Source: an uncultured Lachnospiraceae bacterium
Lineage (GTDB): Bacteria; Bacillota_A; Clostridia; Lachnospirales; Lachnospiraceae
NCBI GenBank assembly: GCA_900553635.1
Contig: USDU01000110.1
Location: 1-8,142, forward strand
Direction: 5' to 3'
DNA: 8,142 bases
This document shows positions 1 through 5,967 of this stretch, piece after piece (position 1 is the first letter of the stretch; each line of letters opens with the position of its first letter). The notes under the pieces are model-generated. The model did no database searches and was not told the origin of the DNA. It saw nothing but the letters and a program-made list of their open reading frames with translations. The position numbers and the translations under genes were made by a program.

Positions 1-360
1 GGGCCGCTTCTGAATGGAGGCGTCGCCGGTCAGCGTAGTCTCGAAATTCTGACCGCTTAAGATACCGGAAATCAACCGGGTGGTTGTACCGCTGTTGCCT
101 GCATCCAAAATCGCAGACGGCGCGGAAAGCCCGTGCAGTCCCTTCCCGTGAATCAGAATCCGCTCGCCCTTATCCTCAATGGAAATGCCGAGCCGACGGA
201 AGCAGTCAATGGTAGAGAGGCAGTCGGCGCCCCTTAAGAAACCGGTCACCTCGGTGGTTCCCTCTGCCAGCGAGCCGAACATAACGGTCCGATGGGAGAT
301 GGATTTATCGCCGGGGATGGTAACTTCCCCGTGTAATTTCTGCGCACGTGTAAATTTCAT
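1..360 (-). CDS. aroA: 3-phosphoshikimate 1-carboxyvinyltransferase (EPSP synthase), N-terminal part
   Basis: This is the first 120 codons of EPSP synthase; the gene continues beyond the left edge of the window. The enzyme joins shikimate-3-phosphate and phosphoenolpyruvate to make EPSP, the sixth step of the cytoplasmic shikimate pathway toward chorismate. Visible family motifs are GDKSISHR (residues 17-24; K19, S20 and R24 are the substrate-binding positions), [12 protein letters not shown] (85-96) and GDASIQKRP (112-120). The GNSGTT form resembles Gram-positive enzymes, and the glycine equivalent to the glyphosate-relevant Gly of E. coli AroA is kept at G91; sensitivity itself cannot be read from this. 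The ATG at 360-358 is chosen because a GAGGAG ribosome binding site lies just upstream and the protein starts at the usual distance before the GDKS motif. It lies 22 bp after tyrA on the same strand with no promoter or terminator between them, so the two are probably cotranscribed. The identification is secure; only the C-terminal part is missing. Confidence 0.96.
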   Translation of the reverse strand, partial: MKFTRAQKLHGEVTIPGDKSISHRTVMFGSLAEGTTEVTGFLRGADCLSTIDCFRRLGISIEDKGERILIHGKGLHGLSAPSAILDAGNSGTTTRLISGILSGQNFETTLTGDASIQKRP

Positions 361-382
361 AAATGTTCTCCTCACAGTATAT

Positions 383-1480
383 TTATCGCTCATAAATGGT
401 GTAACGGTATTTGCGAAGCAGTTCCACTGCTTTCTTATAAGCGTCTTCCTCGTAGAGTTCTACGCGGAGCACGGCTTCTTCGAATTCCCGATTGTGGATA
501 ATACCGATGTTTTTGATACTGATGCCGCCGGAGGCCAGGATGGTTGCCAGAGTAGCGATACCGCCAGCTTCGTCCACCATATCACAATAGAAAGCGTAGG
601 TCTTCTTTAAGGGTCCTGCGGAAGCTTCCGGGATAGAATTCCGGTAATCCCGGGACGCGGCAAAGAAGGAATGTATCTTATCCGCCTCTTTCCCAGTGAT
701 TTCCGTCCGGAGTCGGCTAAGCTGCGCCTGATAATGATCCAGCGCTTTTAAAATATTTTCGGAATTGGTCATGCAGATCTGCTCCCACATATCGGGAGAA
801 GAGGATGCAATTCTTGTAATATCCTTGAAACCGCCCGCCGCAATCCGTTTCATCAATTCGTCGGGACCGTCCAGCTCCTTCACCAGTTCCACTAGAGAAG
901 AAGCGATCAGGTGGGGCAGATGGCTGACGCAGGCCGTGATAAAATCATGCTGGCGGTAATCCAGTACCAGCGGAAGGGCTTTTAAAGAAGAAACCAGGGC
1001 AACGAATTCATTGACCGTATCTTCAGGCACACCTGTGCCCGGCGTGATAATATAGTAGGCATTTTCAATCAGGTGGGTCTTGGCGTTCTCGTACCCGGTT
1101 TTTTCAGAGCCTGCCATGGGATGGCCGCCGATGAACTGCCCGGTAAGCCCCAGAGCATCAACCTTCTCGTGAATATCCGTCTTTGTGCTGCCTACATCAG
1201 TCAGGAGACAGGTCTTCGGTAACATGGGCTTTAACTGCTCCAGATAGCGGGCGTTAGTCTCCACGGGCGCACAGAGGAAAAGCAGATCGCAGGCGGCAAA
1301 CTGCTCGCCAACTTCGGAACAGGCCTCGTTGATCACGCCTTCGTCTACAGCTTTTTGGAGTGTGTCCTGACTTCTCATATAGGCTATCATCCGGACATCC
1401 GGGTGATATGCGCGAATGGCTTTTGCGATGGAGCCGCCGATGAGGCCCAGTCCGATAAAGCCGATGGTATTCATTTTCAT
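383..1480 (-). CDS. tyrA: Prephenate dehydrogenase with C-terminal ACT domain
   Basis: This 365-residue protein oxidatively decarboxylates prephenate to 4-hydroxyphenylpyruvate using NAD(P)+, the committed step to tyrosine in the cytoplasm. An N-terminal Rossmann fold shows [11 protein letters not shown] (7-17). The prephenate dehydrogenase core follows with [13 protein letters not shown] (118-130; H120 matches the conserved catalytic histidine), SHLPHL (186-191) and [16 protein letters not shown] (217-232). A C-terminal ACT domain (about 296-365) begins around the [13 protein letters not shown] segment and is typical of Firmicutes TyrA, where it mediates feedback control by tyrosine; that control is inferred here. 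Length is normal for the ACT-bearing form, and it is not fused to chorismate mutase. The ATG at 1480-1478 is preferred to the ATG two codons later because AGGAG lies 8 nt upstream of the first. It is first in the leftward tyrA-aroA unit and has its own promoter at 1522-1550. No frameshift or missing motif was seen. Confidence 0.96.
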   Translation of the reverse strand: MKMNTIGFIGLGLIGGSIAKAIRAYHPDVRMIAYMRSQDTLQKAVDEGVINEACSEVGEQFAACDLLFLCAPVETNARYLEQLKPMLPKTCLLTDVGSTKTDIHEKVDALGLTGQFIGGHPMAGSEKTGYENAKTHLIENAYYIITPGTGVPEDTVNEFVALVSSLKALPLVLDYRQHDFITACVSHLPHLIASSLVELVKELDGPDELMKRIAAGGFKDITRIASSSPDMWEQICMTNSENILKALDHYQAQLSRLRTEITGKEADKIHSFFAASRDYRNSIPEASAGPLKKTYAFYCDMVDEAGGIATLATILASGGISIKNIGIIHNREFEEAVLRVELYEEDAYKKAVELLRKYRYTIYER

Positions 1481-1521
1481 GGTGAAAACTCCTTTTATGT
1501 ATACAAAATCTCTAAGAGTTA

Positions 1522-1550
1522 AGTTTAAAGTTTTTTGCGGAAAATGTCAA
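1522..1550 (-). promoter_or_regulatory. Predicted sigma-A promoter of tyrA-aroA
   Basis: Reading on the minus strand, a consensus TTGACA (1550-1545) is followed by a 17-nt spacer and TAAACT (1527-1522). The predicted start site is near 1515, giving a leader of about 35 nt before the tyrA ATG, too short for a riboswitch or attenuator. No operator dyad is obvious around it. The call rests on motif and spacing only. Confidence 0.7.
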
Positions 1551-1728
1551 CACTAGTTTACATTAACGCATAAAAGTGTATTGCGAAAGCAGAAGAATAA
1601 GAATATAGAAAGCGGAAAGCCCGGCGGGATGACGAAAATTGATTTCTGCAGATGGATGCCAGATTTACAATATGCTGTACAAAAATTCGCAAAAATAGAA
1701 ATTACTTGTAAAAAATATATAAAAACTA

Positions 1729-1757
1729 TTGCAATATTGTCAGACTTTTAGTAAAAT
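1729..1757 (+). promoter_or_regulatory. Predicted distal promoter P1 of the EF-G-like gene
   Basis: TTGCAA (1729-1734), a 17-nt spacer and TAAAAT (1752-1757) form a good sigma-A promoter. The start site would lie near 1764, giving a leader of about 90 nt. That longer leader contains TCCGATGCCT (1771-1780), parts of which are complementary to the ribosome binding site region or to the start codon. Prediction by motif only. Confidence 0.6.
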
Positions 1758-1801
1758 GTATCCATGGTGTTCCGATGCCTTTCATTTACAGAATAATCTT
1801 T

Positions 1802-1830
1802 TTGACAGATGAAATATCCGGAACTATAAA
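1802..1830 (+). promoter_or_regulatory. Predicted proximal promoter P2 of the EF-G-like gene
   Basis: A consensus TTGACA (1802-1807), a 17-nt spacer and TATAAA (1825-1830) make the best promoter in the window. The predicted start near 1837 gives a leader of only about 18 nt, just enough to carry the GGAGG ribosome binding site at 1843-1847. Together with P1 it suggests strong or condition-dependent expression of the downstream gene. Confidence 0.72.
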
Positions 1831-1854
1831 ATTATTGTAATCGGAGGAATAGGC

Positions 1855-3936
1855 ATGAATATTTACACAACTGACAAAATTCGTAACGTAGTTCTTCTTG
1901 GCCACGGCGGCTGCGGCAAGACCAGTCTCGTAGAGGCGATGGCATATGTATCCGGCCTGACCACCCGTATCGGTAAAGTGACTGACGGCAATACCATCAG
2001 TGATTATGATAAGGAAGAGATTAAGAGAAAGTTCTCCATTACCACATCGGTAGTTCCTCTGATTTGGCAGGATTGTAAGATTAATCTTCTGGACGCTCCG
2101 GGATATTTCGATTTCGTGGGCGAGGCAGAAGAGGCAGTGTCAGCGGCTGACGCGGCGATTATCGTGGTATCCGGTAAGGCCGGCGTGGAGGTCGGAACCC
2201 AGAAGGCATGGGATCTCTGCGAAAAGTATAAGCTGCCGAGAATGTTCTTTGTATCTGAGATGGATGTGGATCACGCGTCCTTCCGTCAGGTGGTACAGGA
2301 TCTGACCGATTTGTACGGCAAGAAGATTGCGCCGTTCTATCAGCCTATCCGTGAAAATGAAAAATTCGTGGGTTATATCAACATCTGCAAGATGGCAGGC
2401 CGCCGCTTCACCGATATCGGCAAGCGCGAGGAGTGCGAGATTCCGGAATACTCCAAAGAAAACTTGGCTATCTGCCGCGAGGCGCTTCTGGACGCAGTAG
2501 CGGAGACCTCCGACGAATTTATGGAGCGGTACTTCAATGGTGAGGAGTTCACCTTTAGCGAGATTCGCGCGGCTATGAAGTTTAATGTATGCGACGGCAC
2601 TGTGATTCCCGTATCTATGGGATCCAGCACCGAGCTCCGTAACATCCACAACCTGATGAATGATATTGTAGAGCTGTTCCCGAGCCCGGATAAGAAGTCC
2701 TGTAACGGTATCAATATGAAGACCAACGAGATTTTCGAGGCGAATTACGATTTCTCCAAGGCGAAATCCGCTTATGTATTTAAGACCATCGTGGATCCGT
2801 TTATCGGAAAGTATTCTCTGATCAAGGTGTCCTCCGGTGTTATTAAGTCCGACGATACCCTCTATAATCAGGATAAGGATGCGGAAGAAAAGCTGAACAA
2901 GCTGTACATCATGCAGGGCAACAAGCCCATCGAGACCACAGAGCTGCACGCAGGCGATATCGGAGCCATCGGCAAGCTGGCGAATACCAAGACCGGCGAC
3001 ACCCTGTCCACCAAGGCAGCCCCGATTGTGTTCGGCAGAACCGAGATTTCCAAGCCCTATACCTATATGAGATATAAGGCAAAGAATAAAGGCGACGAGG
3101 ATAAGATTTCCCAGGCGCTGGCGAAGATGATGGAAGAGGATCTGACCTTAAAGAACGTCAATGATTCCGAGAACCGCCAGACCCTGCTGTACGGCATGGG
3201 CGACCAGCATCTGGACGTGGTAGTCAGCAAGCTGGAAGAGAAATTTAAGGTATCGGTAGAGCTGTCCAAGCCGAAGGTAGCTTTCCGTGAGACTCTGAAG
3301 AAGAAAGCGGATGTGGACTCCAAGTATAAGAAGCAGTCCGGCGGACACGGACAGTACGGCCATGTTAAGATGACCTTCGAGCCCTCCGGCGATTTGGAGA
3401 CTCCGTATGTATTTGAGCAGATCGTAGTCGGCGGCGCGGTTCCGAAGAACTACTTCCCGGCAGTGGAAAAGGGTATCCAGGAATCCGTCTTAAAGGGACC
3501 GCTGGCGGGATATCCGGTAGTTGGTGTGAAGGCTGTTCTGTATGATGGATCTTATCACCCGGTAGATTCTTCCGAGATGGCGTTCAAGACCGCTGCTATC
3601 CAGGCCTTCAAAAAGGGCTTTATGGACGCAGGTCCGGTTCTCCTTGAGCCGATTGTAACCATGACTGTGACTGTTCCGGATAAGTATACCGGTGATGTTA
3701 TGGGTGATCTGAACAAGCGCCGCGGTCGTGTGCTGGGTATGAATCCCATCGCAGGCGGCAAGCAGGAGGTCGTAGCAGACGTTCCGATGACTGAGATCTT
3801 CGGTTATTCCACAGACCTGCGTTCCATGACAGGCGGAAGCGGCGAATTCTCCTATGAGTTTGCGCGCTACGAGCAGGCGCCGGCGGATGTGCAGGCGAAG
3901 GAAGTGGAAGCGAGAGCCTCCGAAACTGCAGAATAA
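1855..3936 (+). CDS. EF-G-like translation GTPase (EF-G paralogue with divergent G motifs)
   Basis: This 693-residue protein has the full five-domain layout of elongation factor G. The G domain (about 1-280, including a G' insert) has P-loop GHGGCGKT (16-23), a switch I remnant SITT (61-64) and G3 DAPGYFDF (80-87). Domain II spans about 300-390. Domain III carries GMGDQHLDVV (447-456). Domain IV has GGHGQYGHV (496-504) and a tip loop SYHPVDSSEMAF (566-577). Domain V has KYTGDVMGDLNKRRGRVLGM (610-629). Two hallmarks differ from housekeeping EF-G: the catalytic His after DxPG is Tyr (Y84), and NKxD is SEMD (134-137). In EF-G, GTP hydrolysis drives tRNA-mRNA translocation or ribosome recycling on the ribosome; I infer a specialised or weakly hydrolysing paralogue. 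It stands alone, not beside rpsL, rpsG or tuf, which also argues against the main fusA. A GGAGG site 7 nt upstream sets the start. A ribosome-protection role cannot be excluded, but the layout is closer to EF-G-2-type paralogues than to TetM. Confidence 0.9.
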   Translation: MNIYTTDKIRNVVLLGHGGCGKTSLVEAMAYVSGLTTRIGKVTDGNTISDYDKEEIKRKFSITTSVVPLIWQDCKINLLDAPGYFDFVGEAEEAVSAADAAIIVVSGKAGVEVGTQKAWDLCEKYKLPRMFFVSEMDVDHASFRQVVQDLTDLYGKKIAPFYQPIRENEKFVGYINICKMAGRRFTDIGKREECEIPEYSKENLAICREALLDAVAETSDEFMERYFNGEEFTFSEIRAAMKFNVCDGTVIPVSMGSSTELRNIHNLMNDIVELFPSPDKKSCNGINMKTNEIFEANYDFSKAKSAYVFKTIVDPFIGKYSLIKVSSGVIKSDDTLYNQDKDAEEKLNKLYIMQGNKPIETTELHAGDIGAIGKLANTKTGDTLSTKAAPIVFGRTEISKPYTYMRYKAKNKGDEDKISQALAKMMEEDLTLKNVNDSENRQTLLYGMGDQHLDVVVSKLEEKFKVSVELSKPKVAFRETLKKKADVDSKYKKQSGGHGQYGHVKMTFEPSGDLETPYVFEQIVVGGAVPKNYFPAVEKGIQESVLKGPLAGYPVVGVKAVLYDGSYHPVDSSEMAFKTAAIQAFKKGFMDAGPVLLEPIVTMTVTVPDKYTGDVMGDLNKRRGRVLGMNPIAGGKQEVVADVPMTEIFGYSTDLRSMTGGSGEFSYEFARYEQAPADVQAKEVEARASETAE

Positions 3937-3980
3937 TTTTACATAGGGATTATGAAAGAAGGGGAGATAGTATAAGAACA

Positions 3981-4122
3981 ATTACTGTTCACGGCCACTA
4001 TCCCGCGAGGTGTTTTGGCATGTATATGCCAAAATCCCGAGTTATGCAAGCGCGAAATTACGCGAATAGCGTAATTTCTGTGCATAGCGAAGCGGGTTAA
4101 TGCGAACGAAGTGAGCAGTAAC
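3981..4122. repeat. Multi-hairpin inverted-repeat element with terminal inverted repeats (MITE/REP-like, unassigned)
   Basis: This 142-bp noncoding element lies between the EF-G-like stop codon and its terminator. Its ends match as an imperfect 12-bp inverted repeat: ATTACTGTTCAC (3981-3992) against GTGAGCAGTAAC (4111-4122), 10 of 12 identical, with one mismatch becoming a G-U pair in RNA. Inside, CCCGC (4002-4006) can pair with GCGGG (4092-4096) to close a junction with two arms. Arm A is TTTTGGCAT/ATGCCAAAA (4013-4021 with 4026-4034, 4-nt loop). Arm B is GAAATTACGC/GCGTAATTTC (4054-4063 with 4069-4078, 5-nt loop), extended by ATGCA/TGCAT (4044-4048 with 4081-4085). I do not recognise a named family. 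It could be a non-autonomous transposable element, a dispersed palindromic repeat or a structured 3' UTR. No target-site duplication is clear and there is only one copy in the window, so mobility is inference. Confidence 0.65.
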
Positions 4123-4125
4123 CAA

Positions 4126-4157
4126 GGGCATCCGGTTAGCGCCGGGTGCTCTTTTTT
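4126..4157 (+). terminator. Intrinsic terminator after the EF-G-like gene and the inverted-repeat element
   Basis: GGGCATCCGG (4126-4135) pairs with CCGGGTGCTC (4142-4151) over 10 bp, including two G-U pairs, across a 6-nt loop, and is followed directly by six T residues (4152-4157). This is a classic rho-independent terminator for the rightward transcript. It puts the inverted-repeat element inside the 3' UTR of the EF-G-like mRNA and insulates the ABC operon downstream. Confidence 0.85.
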
Positions 4158-4162
4158 GGCTC

Positions 4163-4191
4163 TTGTAAAATATTCTTTCCGGGGGTACAAT
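4163..4191 (+). promoter_or_regulatory. Predicted promoter of the ABC exporter operon
   Basis: TTGTAA (4163-4168), a 17-nt spacer and TACAAT (4186-4191) give a good sigma-A promoter beginning 6 nt after the preceding terminator. The predicted start near 4198 leaves a leader of about 27 nt, with no room for a leader-peptide attenuator such as the bmrB arrangement of B. subtilis. No operator dyad is evident. Confidence 0.68.
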
Positions 4192-4210
4192 AAAAAAATA
4201 TACGTGTTAC

Positions 4211-4215
4211 GGAGG
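4211..4215 (+). promoter_or_regulatory. Ribosome binding site fixing the start of the first ABC gene
   Basis: GGAGG lies 9 nt before the ATG at 4225. This start gives a protein beginning MKRLLYYMKEYKK, the usual N-terminus of exporter half-subunits. The reading frame stays open upstream to a GTG at 4111, but that stretch covers the terminator and promoter and the end of the inverted-repeat element, so it is not coding. Confidence 0.85.
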
Positions 4216-4224
4216 AAACAGGAC

Positions 4225-5967
4225 ATGAAACGACTGTTGTATTATATGAAAGAGTATAAAAAGGAGAGTATTTTAGGACCTCTTTTCAAGCTTCTGGAAG
4301 CCAGCTTTGAGCTGCTAGTGCCGCTGGTGGTGGCCCATATTATCGATACGGGTATCGCGAACGGGGACGGCGGCTATGTACTGAAGATGGGCGGCGTCCT
4401 GATTCTGCTGGGCTTCGTGGGACTGGCCAGTTCCATTACAGCCCAGTATTTTGCGGCGAAAGCGGCGGTGGGAAGCAGTACCGCCATGCGAAAGGCCCTG
4501 TTTGAGCATCTGAACAGCTTTTCCTATAAAGAACTGGACACCATTGGAACATCCACACTGATTACGCGGATTACCAGCGATATCAATCAGGTGCAGACCG
4601 GTATCAATCTGGTGCTGCGTCTGTTCTTACGTTCCCCATTTATCGTGTTTGGAGCCATGGTCATGGCCTTTACCATTGATATGAAGGCGGCGGCGGTATT
4701 TGCAGGGGTTGTCCCGGTACTGTTTATCGTGATATTCGCGATTATGGGCATTACGATTCCCTGGTATCGGAAAGTGCAGAGTCAGCTGGATCGGGTGCTG
4801 CTTCATGTACGGGAAAACCTGTCCGGTGTCCGTGTGGTACGGGCATTCAACCGGCAGCAGGAGGAGATGAAAACCTTTCATCGGGACAGCACTACCCTTA
4901 TGAACACCCAGCTTTTCGTGGGCCGGATTTCCGGACTCTTAAATCCTCTGACTTACGCGATTATCAATGCGGCAGTGATTCTGCTGGTATGGACCGGCGG
5001 CCGCCAGGTAGATGCGGGCATCTTAAGCCAGGGCCAGGTGGTGGCGCTGGTCAACTATATGTCCCAGATTCTGGTGGAGCTGATTAAGCTGGCCAATCTG
5101 ATCATTAATGTAACCAAGTCTCTGGCCTGTCTGTCCCGTATCAATAAGATTCTGGATCAGGAAACGGGTATGACGGAAGGAACGGTCGAAGAACAGAAGC
5201 AGGAGAATGGAGTTCCCTGCGTGGAATTTAAAAATGTCAGCATTATCTATGAGGAGGGCGCGGACGCGGCCCTGTCCCATGTGAGCTTCCGGGCTTATCC
5301 GGGCGAGACCATCGGCGTCATCGGCGGCACCGGTTCCGGAAAGTCTACCTTGGTGAATCTGATTCCCCGATTTTATGATGTGAGCGAGGGTGAGGTCCTG
5401 GTGGACGGTCGGAATGTACAGGATTACACCTATGAAGGACTGCGTGGCAAAGTGGGTGTGGTTCCCCAGAAAGCGGTGCTGTTCTCCGGTACCATCCGGG
5501 AAAATCTGCAGTGGGGCAAGAAGGACACCAGCGACGAAGAACTGTACGCGGCGCTTGAGACCGCTCAAGGCCGTGAGATTGTAGAAAAGAAGGAAAAAGG
5601 CCTGGATACGGAAGTGCTGCAAAGCGGCCGAAACCTGTCCGGCGGACAGAGACAGCGTCTGACCATCGCAAGAGCGCTGGTGCGTGATCCAGAGATTCTG
5701 ATTCTGGACGACAGCGCTTCTGCTCTGGATTTTGCTACGGACGCGAAGCTCCGGAAGGCTCTGCGGGAGCATAAAAAAGAAGCTACGGTCTTCCTGGTAT
5801 CCCAGCGGGCGGCGACCATCCGGCAGGCGGACAAGATTATCGTGCTGGATGACGGAGCGGTAGCGGGCATCGGAAAGCACGAAGAACTGTATCAGAATTG
5901 TGAAGTATATCGGGAGATCTGTAACTCCCAGGTTTCGGCAGAGGAGGAAAAAGCACATGAAGCGTAA
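4225..5967 (+). CDS. Heterodimeric ABC exporter half-subunit, degenerate-site partner (BmrC/LmrC/TM287-like)
   Basis: This 580-residue protein has an N-terminal six-helix exporter membrane domain (about 15-300) fused to an ATP-binding domain (about 333-570). The ATPase has Walker A GGTGSGKST (367-375), Q-loop Q415, signature LSGGQ (471-475) and Walker B ILILDD (491-496). The catalytic glutamate after Walker B is aspartate (D496), and the switch histidine is glutamine (Q527, in VSQR). This pairing of D and Q marks the degenerate-site half of heterodimeric exporters such as TM287/288. Its canonical LSGGQ would complete the active site of the partner encoded next. The gene overlaps that partner by 11 bp and shares its promoter. 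Known relatives in the cytoplasmic membrane export drugs or lipid-like molecules; the substrate here cannot be told. No regulator gene is adjacent. An annotator might use a multidrug name, but only the exporter class is supported. Confidence 0.93.
   Translation: MKRLLYYMKEYKKESILGPLFKLLEASFELLVPLVVAHIIDTGIANGDGGYVLKMGGVLILLGFVGLASSITAQYFAAKAAVGSSTAMRKALFEHLNSFSYKELDTIGTSTLITRITSDINQVQTGINLVLRLFLRSPFIVFGAMVMAFTIDMKAAAVFAGVVPVLFIVIFAIMGITIPWYRKVQSQLDRVLLHVRENLSGVRVVRAFNRQQEEMKTFHRDSTTLMNTQLFVGRISGLLNPLTYAIINAAVILLVWTGGRQVDAGILSQGQVVALVNYMSQILVELIKLANLIINVTKSLACLSRINKILDQETGMTEGTVEEQKQENGVPCVEFKNVSIIYEEGADAALSHVSFRAYPGETIGVIGGTGSGKSTLVNLIPRFYDVSEGEVLVDGRNVQDYTYEGLRGKVGVVPQKAVLFSGTIRENLQWGKKDTSDEELYAALETAQGREIVEKKEKGLDTEVLQSGRNLSGGQRQRLTIARALVRDPEILILDDSASALDFATDAKLRKALREHKKEATVFLVSQRAATIRQADKIIVLDDGAVAGIGKHEELYQNCEVYREICNSQVSAEEEKAHEA
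5942..5947 (+). promoter_or_regulatory. Ribosome binding site of the second ABC gene, inside the end of the first
   Basis: AGGAGG lies 9 nt before the ATG at 5957, within the last codons of the upstream gene. It fixes the start at 5957 rather than at the in-frame ATG at 5900, which would add 19 residues deep inside the neighbour without a comparable site. The 11-bp overlap suggests coupled translation and balanced subunit output. Confidence 0.82.

Larger units (their letters stand above)
1481..1854. other. Divergent intergenic region between tyrA and the EF-G paralogue
   Basis: This 374-bp AT-rich stretch separates two divergently transcribed genes. Near the left end it holds the tyrA promoter (1522-1550, minus strand), and in the right part two tandem promoters for the rightward gene (1729-1757 and 1802-1830). 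The middle, about 1551-1728, contains no convincing ORF, RNA gene or terminator. Only weak, widely spaced short dyads were found there, for example GCAGAA at 1589 against TTCTGC at 1644, and these are within chance expectation. Confidence 0.75.

Noticed and set aside
179..610. Plus-strand open frame across the tyrA-aroA junction.
   Set aside because: It runs antisense to two well-conserved enzymes and across their intergenic gap; no domain or start signal supports it.
1589..1649. Dyad GCAGAA / TTCTGC in the divergent intergenic region.
   Set aside because: Only six bases with a loop of about 50 nt and no T-run; not distinguishable from chance.
2140..2949. Long open frame (269 codons) on the minus strand opposite the EF-G-like gene.
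   Set aside because: It is a shadow of a strongly supported plus-strand gene, has no recognisable domain, and its product looks like a reverse-frame translation.
3952..3975. Seven-codon ORF (ATG AAA GAA ... TAA) just after the EF-G-like gene.
   Set aside because: Too short, without a clear ribosome binding site, and within chance expectation.
4111..4224. Possible N-terminal extension of the first ABC gene from a GTG at 4111.
   Set aside because: The extension crosses the terminator, the promoter and the end of the inverted-repeat element. The ATG at 4225 has a good ribosome binding site and gives the normal family N-terminus.
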